Below are positions 1 to 5,045 of a stretch of 5,045 bases of DNA, one piece after another; within the stretch, counting starts at the first letter, position 1; each line of letters starts with the position of its first letter. The notes beneath the pieces were generated by a model. It was not told the DNA's origin. It made no database searches and saw only the letters and a program-made list of their open reading frames with translations. Source of the DNA: Chloroflexota bacterium (GTDB lineage: Bacteria > Chloroflexota > Limnocylindria > Limnocylindrales > CSP1-4); NCBI GenBank assembly GCA_013698385.1, contig JACCVB010000004.1, positions 1 through 5,045 on the forward strand, written 5' to 3'. A program made the translations under genes and the position numbers.

Positions 1-416
1 GTTCCGTCCTCCTCCGGCTCCACGTCCAGGTATCGGCCCGCGCCATACGTGTCCGACCCGCTGGTCGCGTCGAGGAACGGCACGAACAATGCGCCGTGGG
101 CGGTGCCAAGGTCGTAGGCGATCAGATCGCGATCCTGTCCGTTCCAGGCAAACCGCAGTGCACCAAGGCGTTGTGCACGTCGGAATCCGCCATCGGAGGT
201 GGCGATGTCGAATGATGTCGGCAGGTCCTCTACCGGTCGCGACAATCGAAGGCCCTCGAACCGGGCCACGGGATCCATCGGAAAGTACGTCAATCCTTCG
301 AACGCTATTCGCCCCGAAGGTGGGATCGGACTGTGTGGCGACGCTCGGAACCGGGTGTCCTTGTCAGCCCGCTGGTGCGCCATCCGCGTTTCGTATTCGG
401 CGATCGAATCGGTCAC
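1..416 (-). CDS. DUF1684 domain protein (3' end beyond window)
   Basis: The minus strand is open from a GTG at 416-414 to the left edge, giving 138 residues and no stop, so the C-terminus is outside the window. The translation has the DUF1684 (PF07920) signature: a helix EYETRMAHQRADKD (7-20), SPIPPSGR (29-36), FEGLTYFPMDP (39-49), a strand-rich middle (LGALRF at 84-89), then the very conserved LFVPFLDATSG (110-120) and TYGAGRYLDV (123-132). The missing part should carry the family's AYNPYCAY / CPLPP ending. A GGAGG lies at 433-429, 12 nt ahead of the GTG, which is a long spacing. In-frame ATGs at 488 and 485 would add about 24 low-complexity residues and are less likely. The biochemical role of DUF1684 is unknown and the visible sequence shows no signal peptide. 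It starts divergently from the zinc-finger frame at 564. Confidence 0.88.
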   Translation of the reverse strand, partial: MTDSIAEYETRMAHQRADKDTRFRASPHSPIPPSGRIAFEGLTYFPMDPVARFEGLRLSRPVEDLPTSFDIATSDGGFRRAQRLGALRFAWNGQDRDLIAYDLGTAHGALFVPFLDATSGSDTYGAGRYLDVEPEEDG

Positions 417-563
417 TGGTGAATGCTGCCTCCGGGTGTTGGCCGGGTCCGCGCCACCGAGTCGGGCGCGGCCCCGTCCGGTCATCATGTGCGCTTCGTG
501 AGCTCCGAGGCCGTAAGGCGCGTCACATCAACGCCACGGCATCCAGGGCGCAGGGTTGTGCCC

Positions 564-1121
564 ATGGACATCCTTCGCCGGCTCACCGGTTCAATCGCCA
601 CCACCTGCGAACACATCCCGGCCGAGCGGGCGGCCCCGAGCGGGGCACGCTGCGAGGAGTGCGGCAGCACGTTCAACATCCGCCTTTACGCGATATGCGG
701 TCACGTCGGCTGCCGCGAATCGCAGGCCGGCCACGCGCGATCGCACGTACGTCGGCTGACGACGTTGGCCCTGTCACGTGGCGGACCGGATGAAGTCGAT
801 CGCAAGGGAGGCGCTCCAGCTGAAGTCGTCGCTACCGTGCCCCGATCCATCGAAGGGCTCGAAGTATTCGCGGAACCCGGATCGCCCGACGAGCGCGAGA
901 CTGCTGTTCGCGATCTCGTCCGCCAGGGCGGTCCGACCATGCAGGCGCAGGCCGCGCCAGAGCAACCAGTTCGTGTTGAGCCAGACGGGCCCGCGCCAGT
1001 AGCGACGTCGATCGAAGCCGGGGCTTCGCACGCTGTAAGTCGGGACGACGAAGTGCTCCGGCGCGTCGGGATGGAAGCAGACCGACTCCAGCCGCTCGCA
1101 CACGGCGTCGACCAGCGCTGA
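564..1121 (+). CDS. UBP-type zinc-finger protein, probably truncated at its 3' end
   Basis: ATG at 564 is preceded by AGGG (552-555) at 8-nt spacing. Residues 15-61 read as a UBP-type zinc finger (PF02148): CEH at 15-17, CEEC at 30-33, ICGHVGC at 44-50, then GHARSH at 56-61. Small bacterial proteins of this family are known, but their role is not. Position 42 is Tyr where relatives usually have the first Cys of a second CxxC, so only one zinc site looks complete. After His61 the usual tail (an ATGHPV-like strand and a Trp/Cys-rich end) is missing. The frame stays open to 1121 only as the antisense of the glycosidase gene, overlapping it by 348 nt, so the tail is unlikely to be real. The credible part is 564 to about 755. 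A frameshift near 745 into the frame that stops at 793 is an alternative. I read it as a gene remnant or a truncated gene. Confidence 0.5.
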   Translation: MDILRRLTGSIATTCEHIPAERAAPSGARCEECGSTFNIRLYAICGHVGCRESQAGHARSHVRRLTTLALSRGGPDEVDRKGGAPAEVVATVPRSIEGLEVFAEPGSPDERETAVRDLVRQGGPTMQAQAAPEQPVRVEPDGPAPVATSIEAGASHAVSRDDEVLRRVGMEADRLQPLAHGVDQR

Positions 1122-2144
1122 CGGCAGATCCGGATCCAGCAGGGGGGCGAACGACACGATCGTCTCCTCGGGCTCGAGCCGGTTCGACCGGAGATCTCGT
1201 GGGTAGAACGCCCGATCGTCGGCGTCCCAGAGATGGTCGACGATCGCCCGGCCGATCCGGGCAGCTGCCTCACGATGCGGGCCTGGATCCGCGCCGATCA
1301 TCGTGGCGATCTCCGCCAGCGCGTGCGTGGACCAGAGGTAGATCGCCGAGAACAGCGGACCGGCGATCGCGAACGGCGCCGCATCAAGGAGGTGCGCGTC
1401 GTCATAGCCACCGTCCCGGTAGCGCGCGGCGAGATAGACGAACGCGTCGTAGGCCGCGTCCGTGGGGCGGTCGGCGGCCTCCGCGTGATCGGTGTCGAAG
1501 CGCCGGTATGTCGGCCGTTCGCCCGGTGGCATGGCGAGTCCCTTGAGCAGTCGGTCCCAGGCCGGCGAGTCGTCCAGCCCGGACTCCCAGGGGTGGACGA
1601 TTGCCGGCAGGCCGATGGACGTCGGATCTCGGTCCCGGGACAGGTAGTCGTGCTGGGCGACGAGCCTGGGGTAGATCGCCTCGAGGAATGCCCTCGACCC
1701 GTCCACATCGACCGCATGTCGATGCATCTCCAACACCGCGGCGGCGTGGATCGGGGGCTGGGTGATGCCCGAGGTCGGACGATCGCGTGGAGCGTGCGGC
1801 GAACGCCGCGAATCCCAGAAGTCGGGGCCGGGGAAGTACGCCCCGATCGGGATGGCCGGGTTGAAGAAGATGATGTGCGGCAACATCCCGTTCGACCATT
1901 GTGCGTCGAACAGCGTCAGGAGCTCGAGGCGCGCCCTGGCTTCGTCGTACCACGAGCGACCGATCGAGATGAACGCCGCATCCCAGCTCCACTGGTGCGG
2001 GTACAGGGAGCGCGACGGCACGGTGGAGGCGCCGAGCCAGTTGGCGTCCAGGACGCGCGCCGCGTCGCGGAGGGTGGCTGCGCGCTGGTCGTCGTCCGGA
2101 AGGCGACGATGCGAAGTTCCTGTCCTGTCGATGGGGTCGGTCAC
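774..2144 (-). CDS. GH63 glucosylglycerate/mannosylglycerate hydrolase-like glycosidase
   Basis: A 456-residue protein, full length for the bacterial GH63 enzymes that split glucosylglycerate or mannosylglycerate into sugar and glycerate. These are (alpha/alpha)6-barrel inverting enzymes of clan GH-G. Visible motifs: YPHQWSWDAAF (48-58), GMLPHIIF (86-93), SGITQPPIHA (125-134), HPWESGLDDSP (184-194), YWRGPVWLNTNW (382-393), FREYFEPFDG (424-433) and FSWSASLA (441-448). By alignment from memory with the Mycolicibacterium hassiacum enzyme (Asp182, Glu419), the general acid is Asp191 and the base Glu426. There is no signal peptide, so it should act in the cytoplasm on a compatible solute or on a polysaccharide precursor. 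The start is GTG at 2144; an in-frame TGA lies two codons upstream, so no earlier start exists. No good ribosome site precedes it, and the redoxin stop is 3 nt away, suggesting translational coupling. Which glycerate glycoside it prefers cannot be told from the sequence. Confidence 0.86.
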   Translation of the reverse strand: MTDPIDRTGTSHRRLPDDDQRAATLRDAARVLDANWLGASTVPSRSLYPHQWSWDAAFISIGRSWYDEARARLELLTLFDAQWSNGMLPHIIFFNPAIPIGAYFPGPDFWDSRRSPHAPRDRPTSGITQPPIHAAAVLEMHRHAVDVDGSRAFLEAIYPRLVAQHDYLSRDRDPTSIGLPAIVHPWESGLDDSPAWDRLLKGLAMPPGERPTYRRFDTDHAEAADRPTDAAYDAFVYLAARYRDGGYDDAHLLDAAPFAIAGPLFSAIYLWSTHALAEIATMIGADPGPHREAAARIGRAIVDHLWDADDRAFYPRDLRSNRLEPEETIVSFAPLLDPDLPSALVDAVCERLESVCFHPDAPEHFVVPTYSVRSPGFDRRRYWRGPVWLNTNWLLWRGLRLHGRTALADEIANSSLALVGRSGFREYFEPFDGSGHGSDDFSWSASLAIDFIRSAT

Positions 2145-2147
2145 GCG

Positions 2148-2759
2148 TCAACGGCCGCTGTCAGTTTCCTGGCCCGCTAGGACTTCGCGCATTGATCGCC
2201 CGTACGGCCAGAAGTCGTCGCGCGCGCCCGCATCCCACAGCTCGCGCAGACCGGGGGCCCCAAGGTCCCAATCGGACCTGACCACGCGTGTGATGTCGCG
2301 CAGATCCCGCCGCAGGTCTTCATTCGATGGTCGTCCCCAGTACCAGTAGCCGTTGTAGATCGAGTGGATCTCCAGGCCCGGCGCAAGGACGAAGGTGTAC
2401 GGGATCATCGGGTCGTGGTGCGGGTCCGTGTACTCGGCGATGTCGAGATCCTTCTGCACGATGCGCCCGGGATCCGACAGGAACGGCCAGGCCGCACCAA
2501 GTGCGTCGCGCATCTCGTTCGTCTCGAGAAGATTGTCGGTCGAGATCGTGACGATGTTCGTGTGCGCCACCCGGATCTCTGGGTACAGCTCGACCAGGTT
2601 TCGGAGCTGGCGCCGATCCTTCGGGCAGTAGTGTCCGCGCGAGAGGATCACGATCATCGGGTCGCTGCCCTGCAGATCGGACAGTCGACGGCGCCGGCCC
2701 GTCTGGTCGGACAGTTCGTAGTCGGGGAGGCGGGAACCGGGAACGATGTCGCTGCGCAT
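2148..2759 (-). CDS. Peroxiredoxin-like redoxin (AhpC/TSA family), single cysteine
   Basis: A 203-residue thioredoxin-fold protein starting MRSDIVPG, a beginning I recognise from AhpC/TSA-family redoxins of actinobacteria and Chloroflexota. Landmarks: PDYELSDQTG (12-21), LSRGHYCPKDRRQL (39-52), a TISTDN strand (71-76), WPFLSDPG (91-98), a cis-Pro region IPYTFVLAPG (119-128) and IYNGYWYWGRPS (134-145). Cys45 is the only cysteine, at the place where relatives have WCPxC, so it would act as a 1-Cys peroxidase using an outside thiol, or not as a disulfide reductase at all. The ATG at 2759 has GGAG at 2767-2764. The same frame is open upstream to 3395, but that stretch has low-complexity, non-family sequence, so the short start is chosen. 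It heads a two-gene unit with the GH63 gene. Peroxide or alkyl-hydroperoxide removal is the family's role; the substrate here is unknown. Confidence 0.87.
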   Translation of the reverse strand: MRSDIVPGSRLPDYELSDQTGRRRRLSDLQGSDPMIVILSRGHYCPKDRRQLRNLVELYPEIRVAHTNIVTISTDNLLETNEMRDALGAAWPFLSDPGRIVQKDLDIAEYTDPHHDPMIPYTFVLAPGLEIHSIYNGYWYWGRPSNEDLRRDLRDITRVVRSDWDLGAPGLRELWDAGARDDFWPYGRSMREVLAGQETDSGR

Positions 2760-2763
2760 GAAT

Positions 2764-2767
2764 CTCC
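2764..2767 (-). promoter_or_regulatory. Ribosome binding site of the redoxin gene
   Basis: GGAG on the minus strand ends 4 nt before the ATG at 2759. The spacing is tight but usable. It decides for the 203-residue product over the 415-residue open frame, because it coincides with the start of family-like sequence. Confidence 0.55.
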
Positions 2768-2812
2768 AGATTGGGTTGAGTCCCTCGATGGTCCGACCTT
2801 TGCCCAGCCCAT

Positions 2813-2846
2813 GCCGTGACGCTCCCCACATTCGGAGCTTCACGGC
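2813..2846. promoter_or_regulatory. 34-bp imperfect palindrome ahead of the redoxin-GH63 unit
   Basis: Two 13-nt arms (2813-2825 and 2834-2846) are inverted copies with 12 of 13 positions matching (mismatch 2820/2839), around the 8-nt centre CCACATTC. The element lies 54-87 nt upstream of the redoxin ATG and 59 nt upstream of the plus-strand ATG at 2905. The place and symmetry suit an operator for a dimeric regulator or a hairpin in the 5' leader. I see no convincing -10/-35 pair beside it, so the function is inferred. Confidence 0.35.
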
Positions 2847-2904
2847 GACTTGGGAGTAAGGGAGATAGCGGTCGCCGCGGGCAGGGCCGCGGTAGCCTTC
2901 GGCG

Positions 2905-3174
2905 ATGAAGATGCGGATAGCTGTCTTGATGGCAGCCACGCTCCTGGTCGCGGTCGCCTGTTCCGCGGGGGCGGGCTCCCCTGCGCCCGCCGATCCCCCC
3001 GCCCCGAAGGCCGATGCCGCATGGAGAACGGCGACCCTGGTGCTGACGAAGCGCCGAACCACCGGGCGGAACCGCGACGCCGCGAGGGATCCGGAGCCTA
3101 CATCTCGGCGGTCCTGTCCGGAACCAGGCCTCAGCGACCCACGGCCGATGTCCGGCGGTCCCCCGGTATCGTGA
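2905..3174 (+). CDS. Putative lipoprotein leader frame, probably degenerate
   Basis: The 89-residue frame starts MKMRIAVLMAATLLVAVACS: a short basic N-terminus, a hydrophobic core, and a cysteine at 19 in the lipobox-like setting VAVAC. A linker rich in Gly, Ser, Ala and Pro follows (20-36), then DAAWRTATLVL (38-48). This is how many secreted lipoproteins of high-GC bacteria begin. From about residue 49 the frame turns into Arg-rich, low-complexity sequence without recognisable domain features and stops at 3174, and neither of the other plus-strand frames resumes a clear domain. No clear ribosome site is seen; ATG at 2911 is an alternative start. The simplest reading is a decayed or truncated lipoprotein gene. 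A short genuine lipoprotein or a chance frame remain possible. Confidence 0.33.
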   Translation: MKMRIAVLMAATLLVAVACSAGAGSPAPADPPAPKADAAWRTATLVLTKRRTTGRNRDAARDPEPTSRRSCPEPGLSDPRPMSGGPPVS

Positions 3175-3593
3175 TCCGCGACCCGGACCTTGGTCTGCGC
3201 TGGCCCCACGAAGGGACCCGCCGTCGGCGACTCCCCACCCATTGACACGCTCCTCGCGCTGGTGAGATCGCACGGCGACGTCGGCCCGAAGCCGTGGGCA
3301 TGCCACAGCGCCTGATCCTCGGACAGCCGATGACGACGGCCGAGCCCGCACCTGCCGGCACGTACCGCGCGCTCGGCCACCGGTCCCATCGACATCGGCC
3401 CGCGTCAGGCCTCCCGCCTGTCCCGCCCCGGAGCCGGGTGCGACCACGCCGACGATCCCCAGCCCCCACCGCCGCTTAGGCTAGGTCGCCGAGCCGGATC
3501 GCTCTGCGCCGGCCCTTGCGCGGCGACTCGGCTCCGCCCGAGCGCGGCATCGGTTCATTACATATTGCCAACCGTGGCCCTGGCTGTGAGACG
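3175..3593. other. Intergenic stretch with no recognisable gene
   Basis: Frames on both strands here are Arg/Pro-rich and resemble no family I know. A TTGACA at 3242-3247 (plus strand) has no matching -10 hexamer at 16-18 nt. A short AT-richer pocket at 3553-3573 stands out against the GC-rich surroundings but forms no complete promoter or tRNA. Confidence 0.4.
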
Positions 3594-3635
3594 CGCATGA
3601 ACAACCCCGGCCCTGCGGCCGGGGTTGTTCATGCG
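3594..3635. terminator. Perfect 19-bp stem-loop, likely bidirectional terminator
   Basis: Arms 3594-3612 and 3617-3635 are exact inverted complements around the 4-nt loop CTGC. The core AACCCCGGCC / GGCCGGGGTT, flanked by AACA and TTGTT, is the usual look of a factor-independent terminator in GC-rich genomes, symmetric enough to work both ways. The U tract is weak (TTGTTC), and the stem continues through it. It lies 232 nt beyond the merA stop and faces the plus-strand frame at 2905 from the other side. Confidence 0.65.
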
Positions 3636-3661
3636 TCGCGGGGGAGGGAGGAGGAGCTCGC

Positions 3662-3692
3662 CGCGTCTGACCAGATGATGGTCGCGTCTGAC
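3662..3692. repeat. Pair of CGCGTCTGAC direct repeats, 21-bp period
   Basis: CGCGTCTGAC occurs at 3662-3671 and again at 3683-3692. The start-to-start distance is 21 bp, two turns of B-DNA, so both copies face the same side of the helix. The spacer contains the inverted pair GACCA / TGGTC. This could be a protein-binding site, but with only two copies and no promoter seen beside it, chance is possible. Confidence 0.22.
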
Positions 3693-3784
3693 TCCCGGCG
3701 CTGTGTCGCTCATCACAATTCGGCCGGCGATGCGCGCCTCCTCGGGCTCGTGGCCGGGGTCGCCCTCGATCTGGGGCGCGCTCC

Positions 3785-3820
3785 TGATCGTGGCGGCCCT
3801 CGCGGAGCCGCCACGGATCA
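3785..3820 (-). terminator. Imperfect hairpin behind merA
   Basis: Arms 3785-3797 and 3807-3820 pair over 13 bp with one bulged base (3815) and a 9-nt loop. On the minus strand it begins 47 nt after the merA stop codon, where a 3' terminator or mRNA-stabilising hairpin is expected. There is no U tract on either side, so if it terminates it would be of the U-less type. Confidence 0.4.
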
Positions 3821-3867
3821 TCCTGACCGAGCGTCCGTGATCCCGTCGGAACCACGATCCCGCTATG

Positions 3868-5045
3868 TCACTCGGCGCAGCAAGACAGTTTCGTGACGTC
3901 CTTGCGGAATGCCTGGGCGCCGATCTTGAGCGCCTCGCTCATCGTCGGGTAGACATGGATCAGGTCGATGAAGTCGTCGATGGTCGCCTTGAAGCGCATG
4001 CCCATCGCCGCCTCGTGGATGACCTCGGCTGCCGATTCGCCGATCATGTGGACGCCGAGGATCCGCTCGTTGATCGTCGACGCGATCATCTTCACGAACC
4101 CCTCAGGTCGATGGATCGCGCCGGCTCGCGGGACGTACTTGAGCGGGGTTGTGGCGGTCACCGCCGGGTGATGCTTCGCCTTGACCTCGGCCTCGGTCAG
4201 GCCGACGACGGCGATCGGCGGATCGGTGAAGATCGCGCGCGGGATCACGGTCCCGTCGAACTTGCGGCGAGCGGCGTTGAAGGCATTCTCCGCCACGATC
4301 CGTCCCTGGCGGGCCCCGACGGGGGTCGCCATCTGCGAGCCGCGCTGCGTGCCGATGACGTCGCCGGCCGCCGAGATGTGCGCCAGGCTGGTGCGCAGCT
4401 CGGCATCGACGACGACATAGCCGTCGGCGTCGAGTTCGACTCCGATCCGATCCAGGCCGATCTCGTCCGTGTTGGGACTGCGGCCGGTGGCGACCAGCAG
4501 CCGCTGGGCCCGCAGGATCCGGCCCGCAGATGGTGTCTCGACCGCGACCGCTACGCCGTACCCGTCGCCCGAGACGCGCTTGGTCCGGGTGTCGGCCAGG
4601 ATCTCGATCCCTTCAGCGGCGAATGCGTCCGACAGGGCTGTGCCGAGCTCCGGCTCATAGCCGCGGAGCAGTGCCGAACGAGCGACGATCGTCACCCGGG
4701 TCCCGAGACGCGAGAACAACTGGGCGAGTTCGACGGCGATGTAGCCGCCGCCGAGCACGATGAGCGATTCCGGCAGCTCCGTCAGCCTGCCGGCCTCGTC
4801 GGCATCGAGCAGGTCGCTGGTCAGGTACGGCACGGTCTCGAGGCCCGGAATCGGCGGCACGATCGGCCGGCTGCCGGTCGCGATGAGGAACCGGTCGGCG
4901 GCGATCGCCCGGCCGTCGAGCGAGATCTCGGTCGGGCTGGTGAACGCCGCGTTGCCGTCGAGGATCGCAAAGTCCGTCATGCCGTCCGCCACGGCGTTGT
5001 ACTTCTTCGCCCGATAGTCGCGGACGACCTGGTCCTTCTGGCCGA
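3868..5045 (-). CDS. merA: Mercuric reductase, N-terminus beyond window
   Basis: The window shows 391 residues of a pyridine nucleotide-disulfide oxidoreductase, open to the right edge. MerA reduces Hg(II) to volatile Hg(0) with NADPH and FAD in the cytoplasm. In fragment numbering: LIATGSRP (53-60), the NADPH-binding GGGYIAVE (98-105), LVATGRSPNT (183-192), FAD-binding SAAGDVIGT (224-232), the dimerisation domain from about 267 (PRAIFTDPP), and the C-terminus KLSCCAE. Two traits separate it from lipoamide dehydrogenase: the vicinal Cys388-Cys389 that takes Hg(II) to the active site, and Tyr365 in HVYPTMSEA where lipoamide dehydrogenase has its catalytic His. The missing part, roughly 80-90 residues of the core, holds the first FAD loop and the CxxxxC active-site disulfide. 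The GTG at 4992 is internal, since family-like sequence continues upstream of it. No merR, merT or merP is visible downstream. Confidence 0.92.
   Translation of the reverse strand, partial: GQKDQVVRDYRAKKYNAVADGMTDFAILDGNAAFTSPTEISLDGRAIAADRFLIATGSRPIVPPIPGLETVPYLTSDLLDADEAGRLTELPESLIVLGGGYIAVELAQLFSRLGTRVTIVARSALLRGYEPELGTALSDAFAAEGIEILADTRTKRVSGDGYGVAVAVETPSAGRILRAQRLLVATGRSPNTDEIGLDRIGVELDADGYVVVDAELRTSLAHISAAGDVIGTQRGSQMATPVGARQGRIVAENAFNAARRKFDGTVIPRAIFTDPPIAVVGLTEAEVKAKHHPAVTATTPLKYVPRAGAIHRPEGFVKMIASTINERILGVHMIGESAAEVIHEAAMGMRFKATIDDFIDLIHVYPTMSEALKIGAQAFRKDVTKLSCCAE

Noticed and set aside
89..793. A 234-residue plus-strand open frame over the DUF1684 gene
   Set aside because: The opposite strand carries clear DUF1684 motifs; this frame is basic and featureless. 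Its last part is only of interest as a possible frameshifted end of the zinc finger.
1233..2180. A 315-residue open frame on the plus strand across the glycosidase gene
   Set aside because: It is exactly antisense to the GH63 gene, rich in Arg, Gly and Val, and has no family motif; such long shadow frames are common in GC-rich DNA.
3242..3270. Consensus-like TTGACA as a plus-strand promoter
   Set aside because: No acceptable -10 hexamer at 16-18 nt and no recognisable gene follows.
2760..3395. In-frame N-terminal extension of the redoxin to 415 residues
   Set aside because: The extension is low-complexity and unlike the family, while MRSDIVPG with a GGAG before it is a normal start for these redoxins.
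2320..3447. A 375-residue minus-strand open frame overlapping the redoxin
   Set aside because: It runs in another frame through the real redoxin coding region and its translation is Arg/Gly/Pro-rich without motifs.
3551..3600. AT-richer pocket with GGTTCA as a possible tRNA fragment
   Set aside because: No cloverleaf arms can be paired around it.
3481..3896. Small open frames on both strands through the 19-bp stem-loop (containing MNNPGPAAGVVH)
   Set aside because: The peptide is just the translation of the palindrome; no ribosome site or family similarity is seen.
1..5045. CRISPR array, transposase or attachment sites
   Set aside because: No regularly spaced repeats, transposase motifs or terminal inverted repeats with target duplications were seen.

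Overview
The window is GC-rich bacterial chromosomal DNA carrying four recognisable protein genes, all on the minus strand, plus two weaker plus-strand reading frames. High GC, frequent GTG starts and this set of families fit a soil or sediment bacterium of the Chloroflexota (Limnocylindria- or Thermomicrobia-like) or the Actinomycetota. This is an inference from composition and gene content; there is no rRNA or phylogenetic marker in the window.

From the right edge leftwards, in the direction of transcription: (1) 5045-3868 is the C-terminal four-fifths of a mercuric reductase (merA type), cut by the window edge. It keeps the paired C-terminal cysteines that bind Hg(II). (2) 3867-2760 is a 1.1-kb stretch with no confident gene. 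It holds an imperfect hairpin just behind merA, a 21-bp-spaced repeat pair, a perfect 19-bp stem-loop (likely terminator), a plus-strand reading frame that starts with a convincing lipoprotein signal peptide and then loses coding character, and a 34-bp imperfect palindrome in front of the next gene. (3) 2759-2148 is a single-cysteine peroxiredoxin-like redoxin. (4) 2144-774 is a GH63 glucosylglycerate/mannosylglycerate hydrolase-type glycosidase that begins 3 nt after the redoxin stop, so the two form a tight operon. (5) 564 onward on the plus strand is an apparently 3'-truncated UBP-type zinc-finger gene that runs head-on into the end of the glycosidase gene. (6) 416-1 is a DUF1684 protein, complete at its start and cut by the left edge; it has no stop inside the window.

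Functionally the window combines thiol/metal defence (mercuric reductase, redoxin) with turnover of a glycerate-type compatible solute (GH63). The redoxin-glycosidase pair is the only clear co-transcribed unit. I do not see a complete new defence or mobile system. The points most worth a second look are the coupled redoxin/GH63 pair, the palindrome upstream of it, and the two plus-strand gene remnants (zinc finger and lipoprotein leader).
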